DNA of 6,673 nt, taken from contig DYON01000051.1 of assembly GCA_020720525.1 (NCBI GenBank), positions 6,089 through 12,761 on the forward strand, given 5' to 3'. The notes beneath the pieces are model-generated. The model was not told where the DNA came from. It saw only the letters and a program-made list of their open reading frames with translations, and made no database searches. The DNA is from Acetofilamentum sp. (lineage in GTDB: Bacteria; Bacteroidota; Bacteroidia; Bacteroidales; DTU049). Below, one piece after another: positions 1 through 6,566 of this stretch (position 1 is its first letter; each line of letters starts with the position of its first letter). The translations under genes were made by a program, and so were the position numbers.

Positions 1-70
1 ACCATTTTTCATTGGAGCAGAAACCAGCATTGTAGCAGATGAAAAGCTGGCAGAAGTCAGTTGTCAGTAG
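1..70 (+). CDS. 3' end of an unidentified protein-coding gene (5' part outside window)
   Basis: Frame 2 (codons from base 2) is open from the window edge to a TAG at 68-70 and reads PFFIGAETSIVADEKLAE followed by VSCQ. The composition is protein-like, and the other two forward frames hit stops by base 42. The last four or five codons (from about base 54) and the stop itself lie inside the heptamer array that starts here, so the original 3' end may have been replaced or shifted by the array. I do not recognise the family from 22 residues. It could also be chance open sequence, because the stretch is short. The frame-2 reading is what the sequence shows; that it is a gene tail is inference. Confidence 0.45.
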   Translation, partial: PFFIGAETSIVADEKLAEVSCQ

Positions 71-95
71 TGAATAGTGAGTAGTCAGATGCAAT

Positions 96-115
96 TCCCG
101 ACCGAAGCGTCGGGA
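96..115 (+). repeat. GC-rich hairpin element, copy 1, inside the heptamer array
   Basis: The left arm TCCCGAC (96-102) and right arm GTCGGGA (109-115) are perfect reverse complements around the 6-nt loop CGAAGC. The element sits between heptamer TAGTCAG (ending at 88) and TGGTCAG (starting at 116). It recurs at 234-253 with the same neighbours. No T-tract follows, so it is not a standard rho-independent terminator. It may be a REP-like dispersed palindrome; that is inference. Confidence 0.8.
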
Positions 116-233
116 TGGTCAGTAGTGAATAGTGAGTAGTCAGTTGTCAGTTGTCAGTAGTGAGTAGTCAGTTGTCAGTTGTGAATAGTGAGTAGTCAGT
201 TGTCAGTTGTGAATAGTGAGTAGTCAGTTGAAA

Positions 234-253
234 TCCTGATCGGAGCGTCGGGA
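234..253 (+). repeat. GC-rich hairpin element, copy 2, diverged left arm
   Basis: The left arm TCCTGAT (234-240), loop CGGAGC (241-246) and right arm GTCGGGA (247-253) match the first copy except for two C-to-T changes in the left arm and one A-to-G change in the loop. Both arm changes put U opposite G, so RNA from the + strand can still pair over all seven positions. It is followed by heptamer TGGTGAG, as copy 1 is followed by TGGTCAG. Confidence 0.75.
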
Positions 254-267
254 TGGTGAGTGTAGAG

Positions 268-372
268 ACTCGACTTATCGTGTATTTAGAAAGATTTGAC
301 CCGACGATAATGAAATTTATTGCAAAAAAATGAACGTGATTTACCATCGAAAGAAAGTTTTTATAGAAAAAA
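268..372. other. Spacer between the repeat array and the kinase promoter; no gene seen
   Basis: This AT-rich stretch carries no convincing reading frame and no strong hairpin. Its only notable string is CCCGACGATAA (300-310), which also occurs on the - strand upstream of the S46 peptidase gene (6400-6410) and shares its first bases with the hairpin arms of the array. Confidence 0.5.
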
Positions 373-404
373 TTTGCATTTTCATTTATTATATTGTATA
401 TTTA
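373..404 (+). promoter_or_regulatory. Candidate Bacteroidota-type promoter for the histidine kinase
   Basis: TTTG at 373-376 and TATATTTA at 397-404 are separated by 20 bases. This fits the known Bacteroidota pattern of a -33 TTTG and a -7 TAnnTTTG, with one mismatch at the last base of the -7 box. Transcription would start near 410-412, leaving a leader of about 50 nt before the ATG at 460. This also argues against the upstream TTG (394) as start, since that codon lies between and inside the promoter boxes. Confidence 0.45.
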
Positions 405-459
405 TCGTTCAAAGTGTCGAGTTTCACAATCTAATCATGTATTTTTTTACATATTTGCA

Positions 460-1569
460 ATGTTTGATGCATCAATAAGAGAACACAACAAAGATGTTAC
501 GGCCCGTCAAACGGTGCTGTTGAATCATTATTTACCCGAGTTGCTCAAAACAGTCTCGCCCATGATAATGATTTTAACCAAAAACAGACAGCTTGTTTAC
601 TGCAATCGTAGCTTTCTCAATTTTATTGGGGTAAAAACCATTAACGAGGTTATTGGTTCTCGATATGGCGAGGCAATGCAATGCGATAAGTCGGATATTT
701 CTCGCAATGGATGTGGAGGAAGTATTTATTGCAAATATTGCGGTTTCAATCAGGCTCTATTCGATTTTGAATGCGGGAAACCCGCTGCGAAATACGAATG
801 TCAGCTTCTTACAAAAGATGGAAATGGACATAATTTGATAATAACCGTTTCTCCATTTGAAATACAGAATTATCGTTACATGTTTTGTGTTGCCGAAAAC
901 ATCGAAGACACCAAATACCGTGGTCTTTTGGAGAGCCTTTTTCTTCACGATTTAAAAAACAGTCTCATGTCGCTCAATTCGCTTGCAGGCTTGGTAAATC
1001 ATATTTCAGCCAACGAATGCCAAGCACTCTTGAAAGCACAACTGCTTCGCGTTCAAGAAGAGCTTGCGAGCTACGAGCTTATGCAACATATAGAAAAAGG
1101 AGATCAAATTTCGGCACAGCATGTATGGATACCATTGAAATCGTTTATCGATGAAATTGTTGTATCGCTGCATCTAATTCCCGAACATCGCAACAAACGT
1201 GTAAAAAAATCTGTTCCAGATATTGAGTTTTTCTGCGACAAAACATTGCTTCGTAGAGTACTTATCAATCTTCTAAAAAACGCAATGGAAGCCGAAAACG
1301 ATAAAGAGGAAATTTCGCTTTCGGTAATTGTTTCAACATCGACACTATCGTTTAAAGTACGAAATCCATCAATTATTAACGAAGAACAGCAAATGCGCAT
1401 TTTCGCACGTTTTTCGAGCACCAAAGGACTCAACAGAGGTTTAGGCACTTATGGCGCGAAAAAAATTGTAACCAACTATCTCAATGGAAAATTAAGTTTT
1501 GTGAGCAACGAAGAAAAAGGAACTGTCTTTACCGTTCGTCTTCCCCTTGCTATTAAAGAGCGTAGTTGA
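460..1569 (+). CDS. Soluble PAS-domain sensor histidine kinase with a four-cysteine cluster
   Basis: This is a 369-residue predicted cytoplasmic kinase without transmembrane segments or a signal peptide. I start it at ATG 460; the frame extends to TTG 394, but that part overlaps the candidate promoter. Numbering is from ATG 460. A PAS-like sensor region spans about 20-150 and contains Cys75, Cys85, Cys91 and Cys94 (C-x9-C-x5-C-x2-C, ending CKYCG). The H-box is FLHDLKNS with phospho-acceptor His163. The ATPase domain (about 260-365) has the N-box NLLKNAMEA (Asn270, Asn274), an F-x-S-T-K-G segment and the G-box RGLGTYGAKK. The usual D-x-G-x-G box is replaced by KVRNPS. From family knowledge, this matches a subgroup of kinases with HD-x-x-N H-boxes and VxNP boxes, often from anaerobes. 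No response regulator is adjacent, so its partner is unknown. Redox or metal sensing through the cysteines is inference. Its last four codons and stop overlap the convergent DUF5686 gene. Confidence 0.88.
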   Translation: MFDASIREHNKDVTARQTVLLNHYLPELLKTVSPMIMILTKNRQLVYCNRSFLNFIGVKTINEVIGSRYGEAMQCDKSDISRNGCGGSIYCKYCGFNQALFDFECGKPAAKYECQLLTKDGNGHNLIITVSPFEIQNYRYMFCVAENIEDTKYRGLLESLFLHDLKNSLMSLNSLAGLVNHISANECQALLKAQLLRVQEELASYELMQHIEKGDQISAQHVWIPLKSFIDEIVVSLHLIPEHRNKRVKKSVPDIEFFCDKTLLRRVLINLLKNAMEAENDKEEISLSVIVSTSTLSFKVRNPSIINEEQQMRIFARFSSTKGLNRGLGTYGAKKIVTNYLNGKLSFVSNEEKGTVFTVRLPLAIKERS

Positions 1570-3970
1570 GCGATATTTTAATGGTTAGGTTTTTGCGAAA
1601 CGAATCCAGTTGATATGGACCGTAGCGGTAAAGTGCGCCTGTACCTAAGGAATACAGACCAGTATTGATGATTTTATTAATAAAAAGACCCGACTCGAAA
1701 TAACCCTTATTCATTGTCTTAAAATTTGGGCTTTGAATATGGCTGCGATTGTTGAAGTCGCCAAAAGCAAAAGAGCTCACCAATTCTGGACTTGGCGCAA
1801 AACGACCTTTCCCAAAAACAATCGACTCGAATGAGTGACGTAGAAAAACATACACAAAACGGGTGCTGTAAAACTCGTTCATTCGCATTGTTTCGAAAGA
1901 ATAAGGAGCCGAAATAGTAAAAGAGCGATACGAAGCAGGAGAGTTGAATGCCAGCGAAAATGGAGCGTCGGGCGAAACCCAGCCCGATTTTATCAGATAG
2001 CTAAAATGGCCTATGTATTTGGTTTTAATGGTTTGACTCAACTGCATCATCACCGAAGTACGCGAAATATTTCCTTGAGCCAAACCAGGAATTCCTTGCT
2101 TAAATTCAAAATCGATTACAGGGTATGGTGTATAACCACCAATTGGCAATGAATAATCTTCGGATTGTACGAACTTTTGACCTTTTGAATAATGAAACCA
2201 CACAGATGCGTCGGTGCTAACAAACGAACGACTGCCCGAAAAACCCAGTGGATTGTATTGACCATAAAAAACAGAATCGGGAGCCAAAAATGCATTTCGC
2301 GATACCGACGCTGTGGTTTCCCAACTTTTGCCTAACAACGAATGCACCGAAAGTTTAGCTTTGCCGTAATAATCTATTCTATTTATTAGGTAGTTTCGCA
2401 AACCAGCCAAATCGAGCAGACCTTCGGTTTGGTTTTCGAACAGAGTCGATCCATTTTCGCGCACATCTTCGGCATAACCAATTTTGAGAAAGGATTGGCG
2501 CGAACGTTTTAACTCAACTCGAAGATCGGCTCCAAACTTGTGCTTTTTATCACGAAAACCATAGCCGTAATAGCCATATAGATTCCACTTTTTTGAAACC
2601 CTATAGCTCGTTTTAAGTCCAAGACCCAACCTACTTCCCTCGGCTTCGTTGTATCGATAAATGGAATTGATATCGATGGCCAATGGCCCAACTGGAATGT
2701 AGCCACTCATCAAGGTTGTAGTAAAATCGAGCAATCGATCGAAATGTTCTTTTTTCCCAATGCTATCGATAAAAAGATAGGTGTTTAGCTCTTTCTGCGA
2801 TAGCGTATCGGGTCGATTTTTTAACCAAAAAATACTGTCCTTGTCTTTGGCGTCGGGCTCAATAGATACAGCTGCTGTCGAAAAATCGGATTTTTTCAAC
2901 GCTGGATTTAATTTGATCTTGTAGAGCTGAGTTATACCTCTCCCAAAAAGAGGATACTGGTTTATTTTTAGATTGCTAAACAAAATGTCGGTATGCAGTT
3001 CGTGTGGAAACCAATTCAACCCATCGGGTCGAAAATAATCTTGTCGAATACGAACCGACATTCCTTTTTCTACCATTGATGGTTCGGCCGTAACACATTG
3101 CAAAGCCCAACCATCCGAATGAATATAAAGTAAGCCTTTGAGCCCATCGAAACCCGAACCCTTGAGTGGTCGATACGAAATCACAAACACCGTGTCGGCG
3201 CCATCGTAGATAGTATCTTGCAACAAAAAGAAATACTTTGAGGTACTACCAACGCTAATTGGATTGACATAGTTTTTGTCGGAAATAGTAATGAGTGGCT
3301 TGTAAAAAGCAAACGATTGTATTTGTCCCATCAGCAATGTGAAAAGTGGATCGCTAAATCCCGAAACGCGCGAAGCTACTATGCGTTCGTTGTCCAACGA
3401 TGGCTTTAGGTATTTGCGTTCGGCCAAATTTTCCATCATAAAAACATGGTATTCCGAAAAAAATTGTTTGATGCTTAGTCGTTCGGTATCGAGTTTTTCG
3501 TCGGGTATCGACATTAACGAATCGAGCTCAGCGGTGATGAAAAACTTAGTGTACGAAGAGTAGGAAAACGAATTCAAATCGAAGGGGTCGTTTTCTTTGC
3601 GATGTGCAACTGCACTGTCGATAATACGGTGTGCTGGGTTTTCGCCCGGAAGAATAATTACTTCGCCAAGTTGAATAGCCGATTTTTTTAGAAAAATGTC
3701 GGCTCTACCGTTTTTGGGAAAAATGGTATCGGTTTTATAGCCTACATAACTGGTTCGAATAAAACGAATAGGCTCTTCCGATTCGAGCACGAAATTTCCA
3801 TTAATGTCGCTGATACCACCTTTTAGCGATGAATTCACAACGAGATTCACGAAAGGAAGTGGCTCGCGCGTATCGGCATCTTTCACTGTTCCAGCCACAA
3901 CATTTTTCTGAGCACTCGAATGCAAAGCAATACACGTGAGAAATAGTAAAAAGAGTAATTGCTTCAACAT
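1553..3970 (-). CDS. CarboxypepD_reg-like / DUF5686 outer-membrane protein
   Basis: This is an 805-residue exported protein. Residues 1-20 form a signal peptide (hydrophobic FLLFLTCIAL, cleavage expected at SSA|Q). A carboxypeptidase-regulatory-like beta-sandwich follows at about 23-105, with VAGTVKDADTREPLPFVNL and GGISDINGNFVL as in TonB-receptor and SusC-type N-termini. The DUF5686 signature ENPAHRIIDSA lies at 110-120, then a mixed region to about 430. The C-terminal 370 residues are rich in alternating aromatic and polar residues, as in a beta-barrel, and include YNEAEGSRLGLG (440-451) and YGYGFRDKKHKFG (468-480), both typical of DUF5686. The family is common in Bacteroidota and its molecular function is not established. 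Length is normal and the frame intact. The C-terminus (NYAL) lacks the terminal aromatic residue usual for outer-membrane barrels. The ATG at 3968-3970 directly opens the signal peptide. It lies 225 bp downstream of the S46 gene on the same strand. Confidence 0.9.
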   Translation of the reverse strand: MLKQLLFLLFLTCIALHSSAQKNVVAGTVKDADTREPLPFVNLVVNSSLKGGISDINGNFVLESEEPIRFIRTSYVGYKTDTIFPKNGRADIFLKKSAIQLGEVIILPGENPAHRIIDSAVAHRKENDPFDLNSFSYSSYTKFFITAELDSLMSIPDEKLDTERLSIKQFFSEYHVFMMENLAERKYLKPSLDNERIVASRVSGFSDPLFTLLMGQIQSFAFYKPLITISDKNYVNPISVGSTSKYFFLLQDTIYDGADTVFVISYRPLKGSGFDGLKGLLYIHSDGWALQCVTAEPSMVEKGMSVRIRQDYFRPDGLNWFPHELHTDILFSNLKINQYPLFGRGITQLYKIKLNPALKKSDFSTAAVSIEPDAKDKDSIFWLKNRPDTLSQKELNTYLFIDSIGKKEHFDRLLDFTTTLMSGYIPVGPLAIDINSIYRYNEAEGSRLGLGLKTSYRVSKKWNLYGYYGYGFRDKKHKFGADLRVELKRSRQSFLKIGYAEDVRENGSTLFENQTEGLLDLAGLRNYLINRIDYYGKAKLSVHSLLGKSWETTASVSRNAFLAPDSVFYGQYNPLGFSGSRSFVSTDASVWFHYSKGQKFVQSEDYSLPIGGYTPYPVIDFEFKQGIPGLAQGNISRTSVMMQLSQTIKTKYIGHFSYLIKSGWVSPDAPFSLAFNSPASYRSFTISAPYSFETMRMNEFYSTRFVYVFLRHSFESIVFGKGRFAPSPELVSSFAFGDFNNRSHIQSPNFKTMNKGYFESGLFINKIINTGLYSLGTGALYRYGPYQLDSFRKNLTIKISLNYAL

Positions 3971-4015
3971 GATTTGTTAAAATTGGAGACAGCTTAATAA
4001 AACAAATTTTGAAGT

Positions 4016-4023
4016 CAAAATTA
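4016..4023 (-). promoter_or_regulatory. Candidate -7 element for the DUF5686 gene
   Basis: Read on the - strand this is TAATTTTG, an exact TAnnTTTG match, which would give a leader of about 40 nt before the ATG at 3970. No TTTG lies about 20 bases further upstream, so only half of the Bacteroidota promoter pattern is present. In such AT-rich sequence an isolated match may be chance. Confidence 0.35.
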
Positions 4024-4092
4024 ACAATAAAATCAACACTCCACTAAGATTTTAGAATAAACTTGCGGTATGGTGCAAACCAATTCTTCTTG

Positions 4093-4163
4093 TCAACCGC
4101 AGAGGTCCCCGAGTTTTCCGCAGAGAGATTTGCTTTAAGGGGATTTTCTCGGCGTATTCTGCG
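4093..4163. repeat. Degenerate CCGCAGAG / CTCTGCGG repeat cluster downstream of the S46 gene
   Basis: CCGCAGAG occurs at 4097-4104 and again at 4118-4125 in direct orientation, and TCTGCG at 4158-4163 is in inverted orientation. CGCAGA (4119-4124) can pair with TCTGCG (4158-4163), and TCCCC (4106-4110) has a complement GGGGA at 4139-4143. Similar degenerate strings built on CTCTGCG are, to my recollection, scattered in intergenic regions of Bacteroidota and Chlorobi genomes. An imperfect folded RNA is possible; no T-tract marks it as a terminator. A further copy lies upstream of the S46 gene. Confidence 0.55.
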
Positions 4164-4195
4164 TTTGAACAAAGGATGTTTTACCAAGTTTTGGT

Positions 4196-6358
4196 TTACT
4201 TCACAATAGTCATTTCATCAATCAAGTATCCAGCACCAGCAAATTTATCGATAACCCAAAGGCAATAACGAATATCGAGCGACACATTGCGACATTTATT
4301 GGGGTCGAACATGAGATCGCTCATGGTGCCTTCCCAAACTCGGTCGAAATTGATTCCGACAAGTTGTCCATTGGCATTCAAAACTGGGCTACCGCTGTTT
4401 CCACCGGTGGTATGGTTGGTGGCAATAAAACCAGTGTGCAATGTTCCATCGGCATCGGCATATCGACCATAGTCTTTGTTGAGCACCATCTCTTTAAGTT
4501 TCGGATCGACATAATAATCGTCGATAGTTGGGTCTTCTTTTTGCAAAATACCGTCGGCAGTAGTAAAATAGGAATAGCCCACCGCATCGGCAGCTTCGAA
4601 TCCTTTCACCTTTCCATACGCCACACGCAAAGTGCTGTTTGCATCGGGATACAGCCGTTCGGACAGTTTCAATTCGCGCACAGCGGCAACATAAATTCTA
4701 TACAAACTATCGAGTTGGCTGTTGTATTGGCTTCGACTGGGTTCAATTACATCGAAATACATGTTGAAAAAGCCCTCCGCAAGCTGATACATTGGGTCTT
4801 TTGCAATCATTCTCTTCACTTTCTTGGGCTTGAGCGCCAAAAAATCATTTGTTTTTTCGAGCGAAACAAAACAACTGGTGCTGTAAATAGCGTTTGTAGC
4901 TTGTGTCCAATCGCCATTGTATTTGGTGTCGAGTTGCGACCATGCCGAAGGCAACATACTGGAACCCATGTTTTTCAGCATTGGAAAAATCAGCATTGCA
5001 ATTTCTCGGTCGATATCGATGTTGTAATTTTTAAAATACCCTTCGGCCGATTTTTGAAGTTTTTCGCGCAAGGCAGGTAGCTTTGTAGATGATGGATCGG
5101 CAATACACTCATTTACATACGTGGTAAAACCATAAGCGTAGCGCAAAGCCTCGATACTGTATGCTCCTTCGTAGAAATAAGTAAATGCCAACGAATATGG
5201 TCGCAGATTCTTGTATGTTTCTTCCATGTCCGAAAGCAATGTTCTATATTTTTCCATTGCTTCGGTATTGCGACGCAATGTTTCCATAAAATCGTTTTCG
5301 ATGGCTTGCTTACGTTCAATTCCATTCCACTGCCTGATTCCTTTACTTTCGCCAATCATTTTTTTCCAATAATTGGCTATTCCAGCTATCTTGTTCGAAT
5401 ACTGAATTCGAATAGCTGGGTCGGTTTTCATATATTTTTCCATCACATCCATGCGCATGCGACGCAAACCAATAGCAATCGGATTTTCATCCTCGGTAAT
5501 TATTTTCACCCCTTCCGAAACGGTAAAATGCTCTGTTGTGCCTGGATAACCAAAAACAAAGGTGAAATCGTCTTCTTTAACGCCCATTAACGAAATGGGA
5601 AATGAATATTTTGGTTTGTAGGGAACGTTGTCTTTCGAATAAGCAGCTGGCTTATTGTCTTTGTTGGCATAAATTCGGAATACTGAAAAATCGCCTGTAT
5701 GGCGTGGCCACATCCAGTTGTCGGTGTCGCCACCAAATTTTCCAATACTGCTGGGCGGAGCACCAACAAGGCGAACATCTTCGAACACTTCGTACACCAT
5801 CAGATAAAATTCGTTTCCATAGTAAAACGATTTCACCTGTGCCTTATAATGTGTTCCCTTAACCGATTCTGATTCAATTTTGGCAATGGCTTTTTCAATG
5901 GCATCTTGCCGTTGAGCCTCGGTCATTCCTCTGTTCACTTTTTCGAGCACCGAAGCGGTTACGTCTTCCATGCGAACCAAAATAGTGGCTTTGAGACCTG
6001 GGTTCGACAACTCCTGTTCTTTGCTCATAGCCCAAAATCCATTGGTGAGATAATCGAACTCAACCGAGCTGTGACTTTGAATGCTGCCATATCCGCAATG
6101 ATGATTGGTGAGAATAAGACCCTGATCGCTCACAATTTCGGCGGTGCAACCACCACCAAACAACACCACAGCATCTTTCATACTGCCGTTGTTGATCGAG
6201 TAAATATCTTCGGCAGTGAGTCTGAATCCCATATCTTGCATTTCTTTTTCGTTGAGCGATTGCAAAAGAATTGGCAACCACATTCCCTCGTCGGCCAAAG
6301 CACGAAACGAAATGCCGATAAAAAGCAAAAACGAAAGCAAAAAGTACTTGATGCGCAT
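4196..6358 (-). CDS. dpp11: S46-family dipeptidyl-peptidase, DPP11-type (Asp/Glu-specific)
   Basis: This is a 720-residue exported serine peptidase that should cleave dipeptides with acidic P1 residues from oligopeptide N-termini in the periplasm. The frame is open to ATG 6535, but I choose the ATG at 6356-6358 because it begins a clear signal peptide (MRIKYFLLSFLLFIGISFRALA, cut before D23) and gives the family length; the upstream 59 codons are intergenic-like and include a CTCTGCGG repeat. The chymotrypsin-fold triad is visible: His87 in LTNHHCGY, Asp223 in RHTGDFS and Ser655 in TGGNSGSP. Asn214 and Trp215 (DTDNWMW) and Asp672 fit the N-terminus binding residues known in S46. Arg673 (NFDRVWEGT), 18 residues after the serine, is the residue that sets acidic specificity in DPP11; DPP7 has Gly there. 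An alpha-helical lid fills about 280-560. Cys71 and Cys88 may form a disulfide. S46 peptidases feed dipeptide uptake in asaccharolytic Bacteroidota; that role here is inference. Confidence 0.93.
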   Translation of the reverse strand: MRIKYFLLSFLLFIGISFRALADEGMWLPILLQSLNEKEMQDMGFRLTAEDIYSINNGSMKDAVVLFGGGCTAEIVSDQGLILTNHHCGYGSIQSHSSVEFDYLTNGFWAMSKEQELSNPGLKATILVRMEDVTASVLEKVNRGMTEAQRQDAIEKAIAKIESESVKGTHYKAQVKSFYYGNEFYLMVYEVFEDVRLVGAPPSSIGKFGGDTDNWMWPRHTGDFSVFRIYANKDNKPAAYSKDNVPYKPKYSFPISLMGVKEDDFTFVFGYPGTTEHFTVSEGVKIITEDENPIAIGLRRMRMDVMEKYMKTDPAIRIQYSNKIAGIANYWKKMIGESKGIRQWNGIERKQAIENDFMETLRRNTEAMEKYRTLLSDMEETYKNLRPYSLAFTYFYEGAYSIEALRYAYGFTTYVNECIADPSSTKLPALREKLQKSAEGYFKNYNIDIDREIAMLIFPMLKNMGSSMLPSAWSQLDTKYNGDWTQATNAIYSTSCFVSLEKTNDFLALKPKKVKRMIAKDPMYQLAEGFFNMYFDVIEPSRSQYNSQLDSLYRIYVAAVRELKLSERLYPDANSTLRVAYGKVKGFEAADAVGYSYFTTADGILQKEDPTIDDYYVDPKLKEMVLNKDYGRYADADGTLHTGFIATNHTTGGNSGSPVLNANGQLVGINFDRVWEGTMSDLMFDPNKCRNVSLDIRYCLWVIDKFAGAGYLIDEMTIVK

Positions 6359-6451
6359 AGCAAATTGGTTTGATGCCGCTAAAATACGGAAAATTAAATT
6401 TATCGTCGGGAATATCTTCCTCTTCAACCTGCGGGCAGTTTCTCTTTTTAT

Positions 6452-6463
6452 CTCTGCGGTTGA
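6452..6463. repeat. CTCTGCGG repeat copy upstream of the S46 gene, inverted relative to the downstream copy
   Basis: CTCTGCGGTTGA here is the exact reverse complement of TCAACCGCAGAG at 4093-4104, so a 12-bp inverted match brackets the S46 gene. A related CTGCGGG lies just before it at about 6429-6435. It is probably a dispersed intergenic repeat fragment rather than a transposon end, as no transposase or target duplication is visible. Confidence 0.55.
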
Positions 6464-6549
6464 TTTATCGGAACTTACTTGCAACTTTTTAGGTTTTACA
6501 GGCGATAGCTCAGAAAAAACTGCTTTTTGTAGCAACAGAAATAAATTAA

Positions 6550-6566
6550 TAATATTTTGAATATTA
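6550..6566. repeat. AT-only short hairpin in the S46 upstream region
   Basis: The arms TAATATT (6550-6556) and AATATTA (6560-6566) are perfect complements around the 3-nt loop TTG. The surroundings are nearly pure A/T. It could be a protein-binding palindrome or simply low-complexity sequence. Confidence 0.35.

Larger units (their letters stand above)
54..267. repeat. Heptanucleotide tandem array (TWGTSAR) with two hairpin interruptions
   Basis: The stretch tiles almost perfectly into 7-mers: AAGTCAG (54), TTGTCAG (61), TAGTGAA (68), TAGTGAG (75), TAGTCAG (82), then a 27-bp interruption, TGGTCAG (116), fifteen uninterrupted 7-mers from 123 to 227, a 26-bp interruption, TGGTGAG (254) and a decayed TGTAGAG (261). 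Four 7-mers form a 28-bp higher-order unit; copies at 125-152 and 181-208 are identical, 153-180 differs slightly, and 209-230 is truncated. Because 7 is not a multiple of 3 and the units contain TAG and TGA, the array has stop codons in every forward frame. It resembles the short tandemly repeated heptanucleotides (STRR) described in cyanobacteria, and I recall similar arrays in environmental Bacteroidota contigs. Function is unknown; slippage-prone expansion is the simplest explanation. Confidence 0.9.

Noticed and set aside
54..267. CRISPR array, because of the 28-bp repeating unit.
   Set aside because: Units are head-to-tail with no unique spacers, the unit itself splits into heptamers, and no cas gene is present.
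394..459. N-terminal extension of the kinase from a TTG at 394 (22 extra residues).
   Set aside because: It overlaps the candidate -7 box, needs a rare start codon, and adds no domain sequence; ATG 460 directly precedes the folded part.
4183..4195. Small hairpin (ACCAA-gtt-TTGGT) directly after the S46 stop codon as a terminator.
   Set aside because: The stem is only 5 bp, and the - strand transcript has no U-tract after it.
4364..5080. 238-codon open frame on the + strand inside the S46 gene.
   Set aside because: It is antisense to a strongly supported gene with intact catalytic motifs, and its product resembles no family I recognise.
6060..6373. Open frames on both strands in the 5' part of the S46 gene (for example + strand 5906-6373).
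   Set aside because: These are shadow frames of the S46 coding sequence with no domain or start context of their own.
6359..6535. N-terminal extension of the S46 protein to ATG 6535 (59 extra residues).
   Set aside because: It would bury the signal peptide, exceeds the family length, and is partly a translation of a CTCTGCGG repeat.
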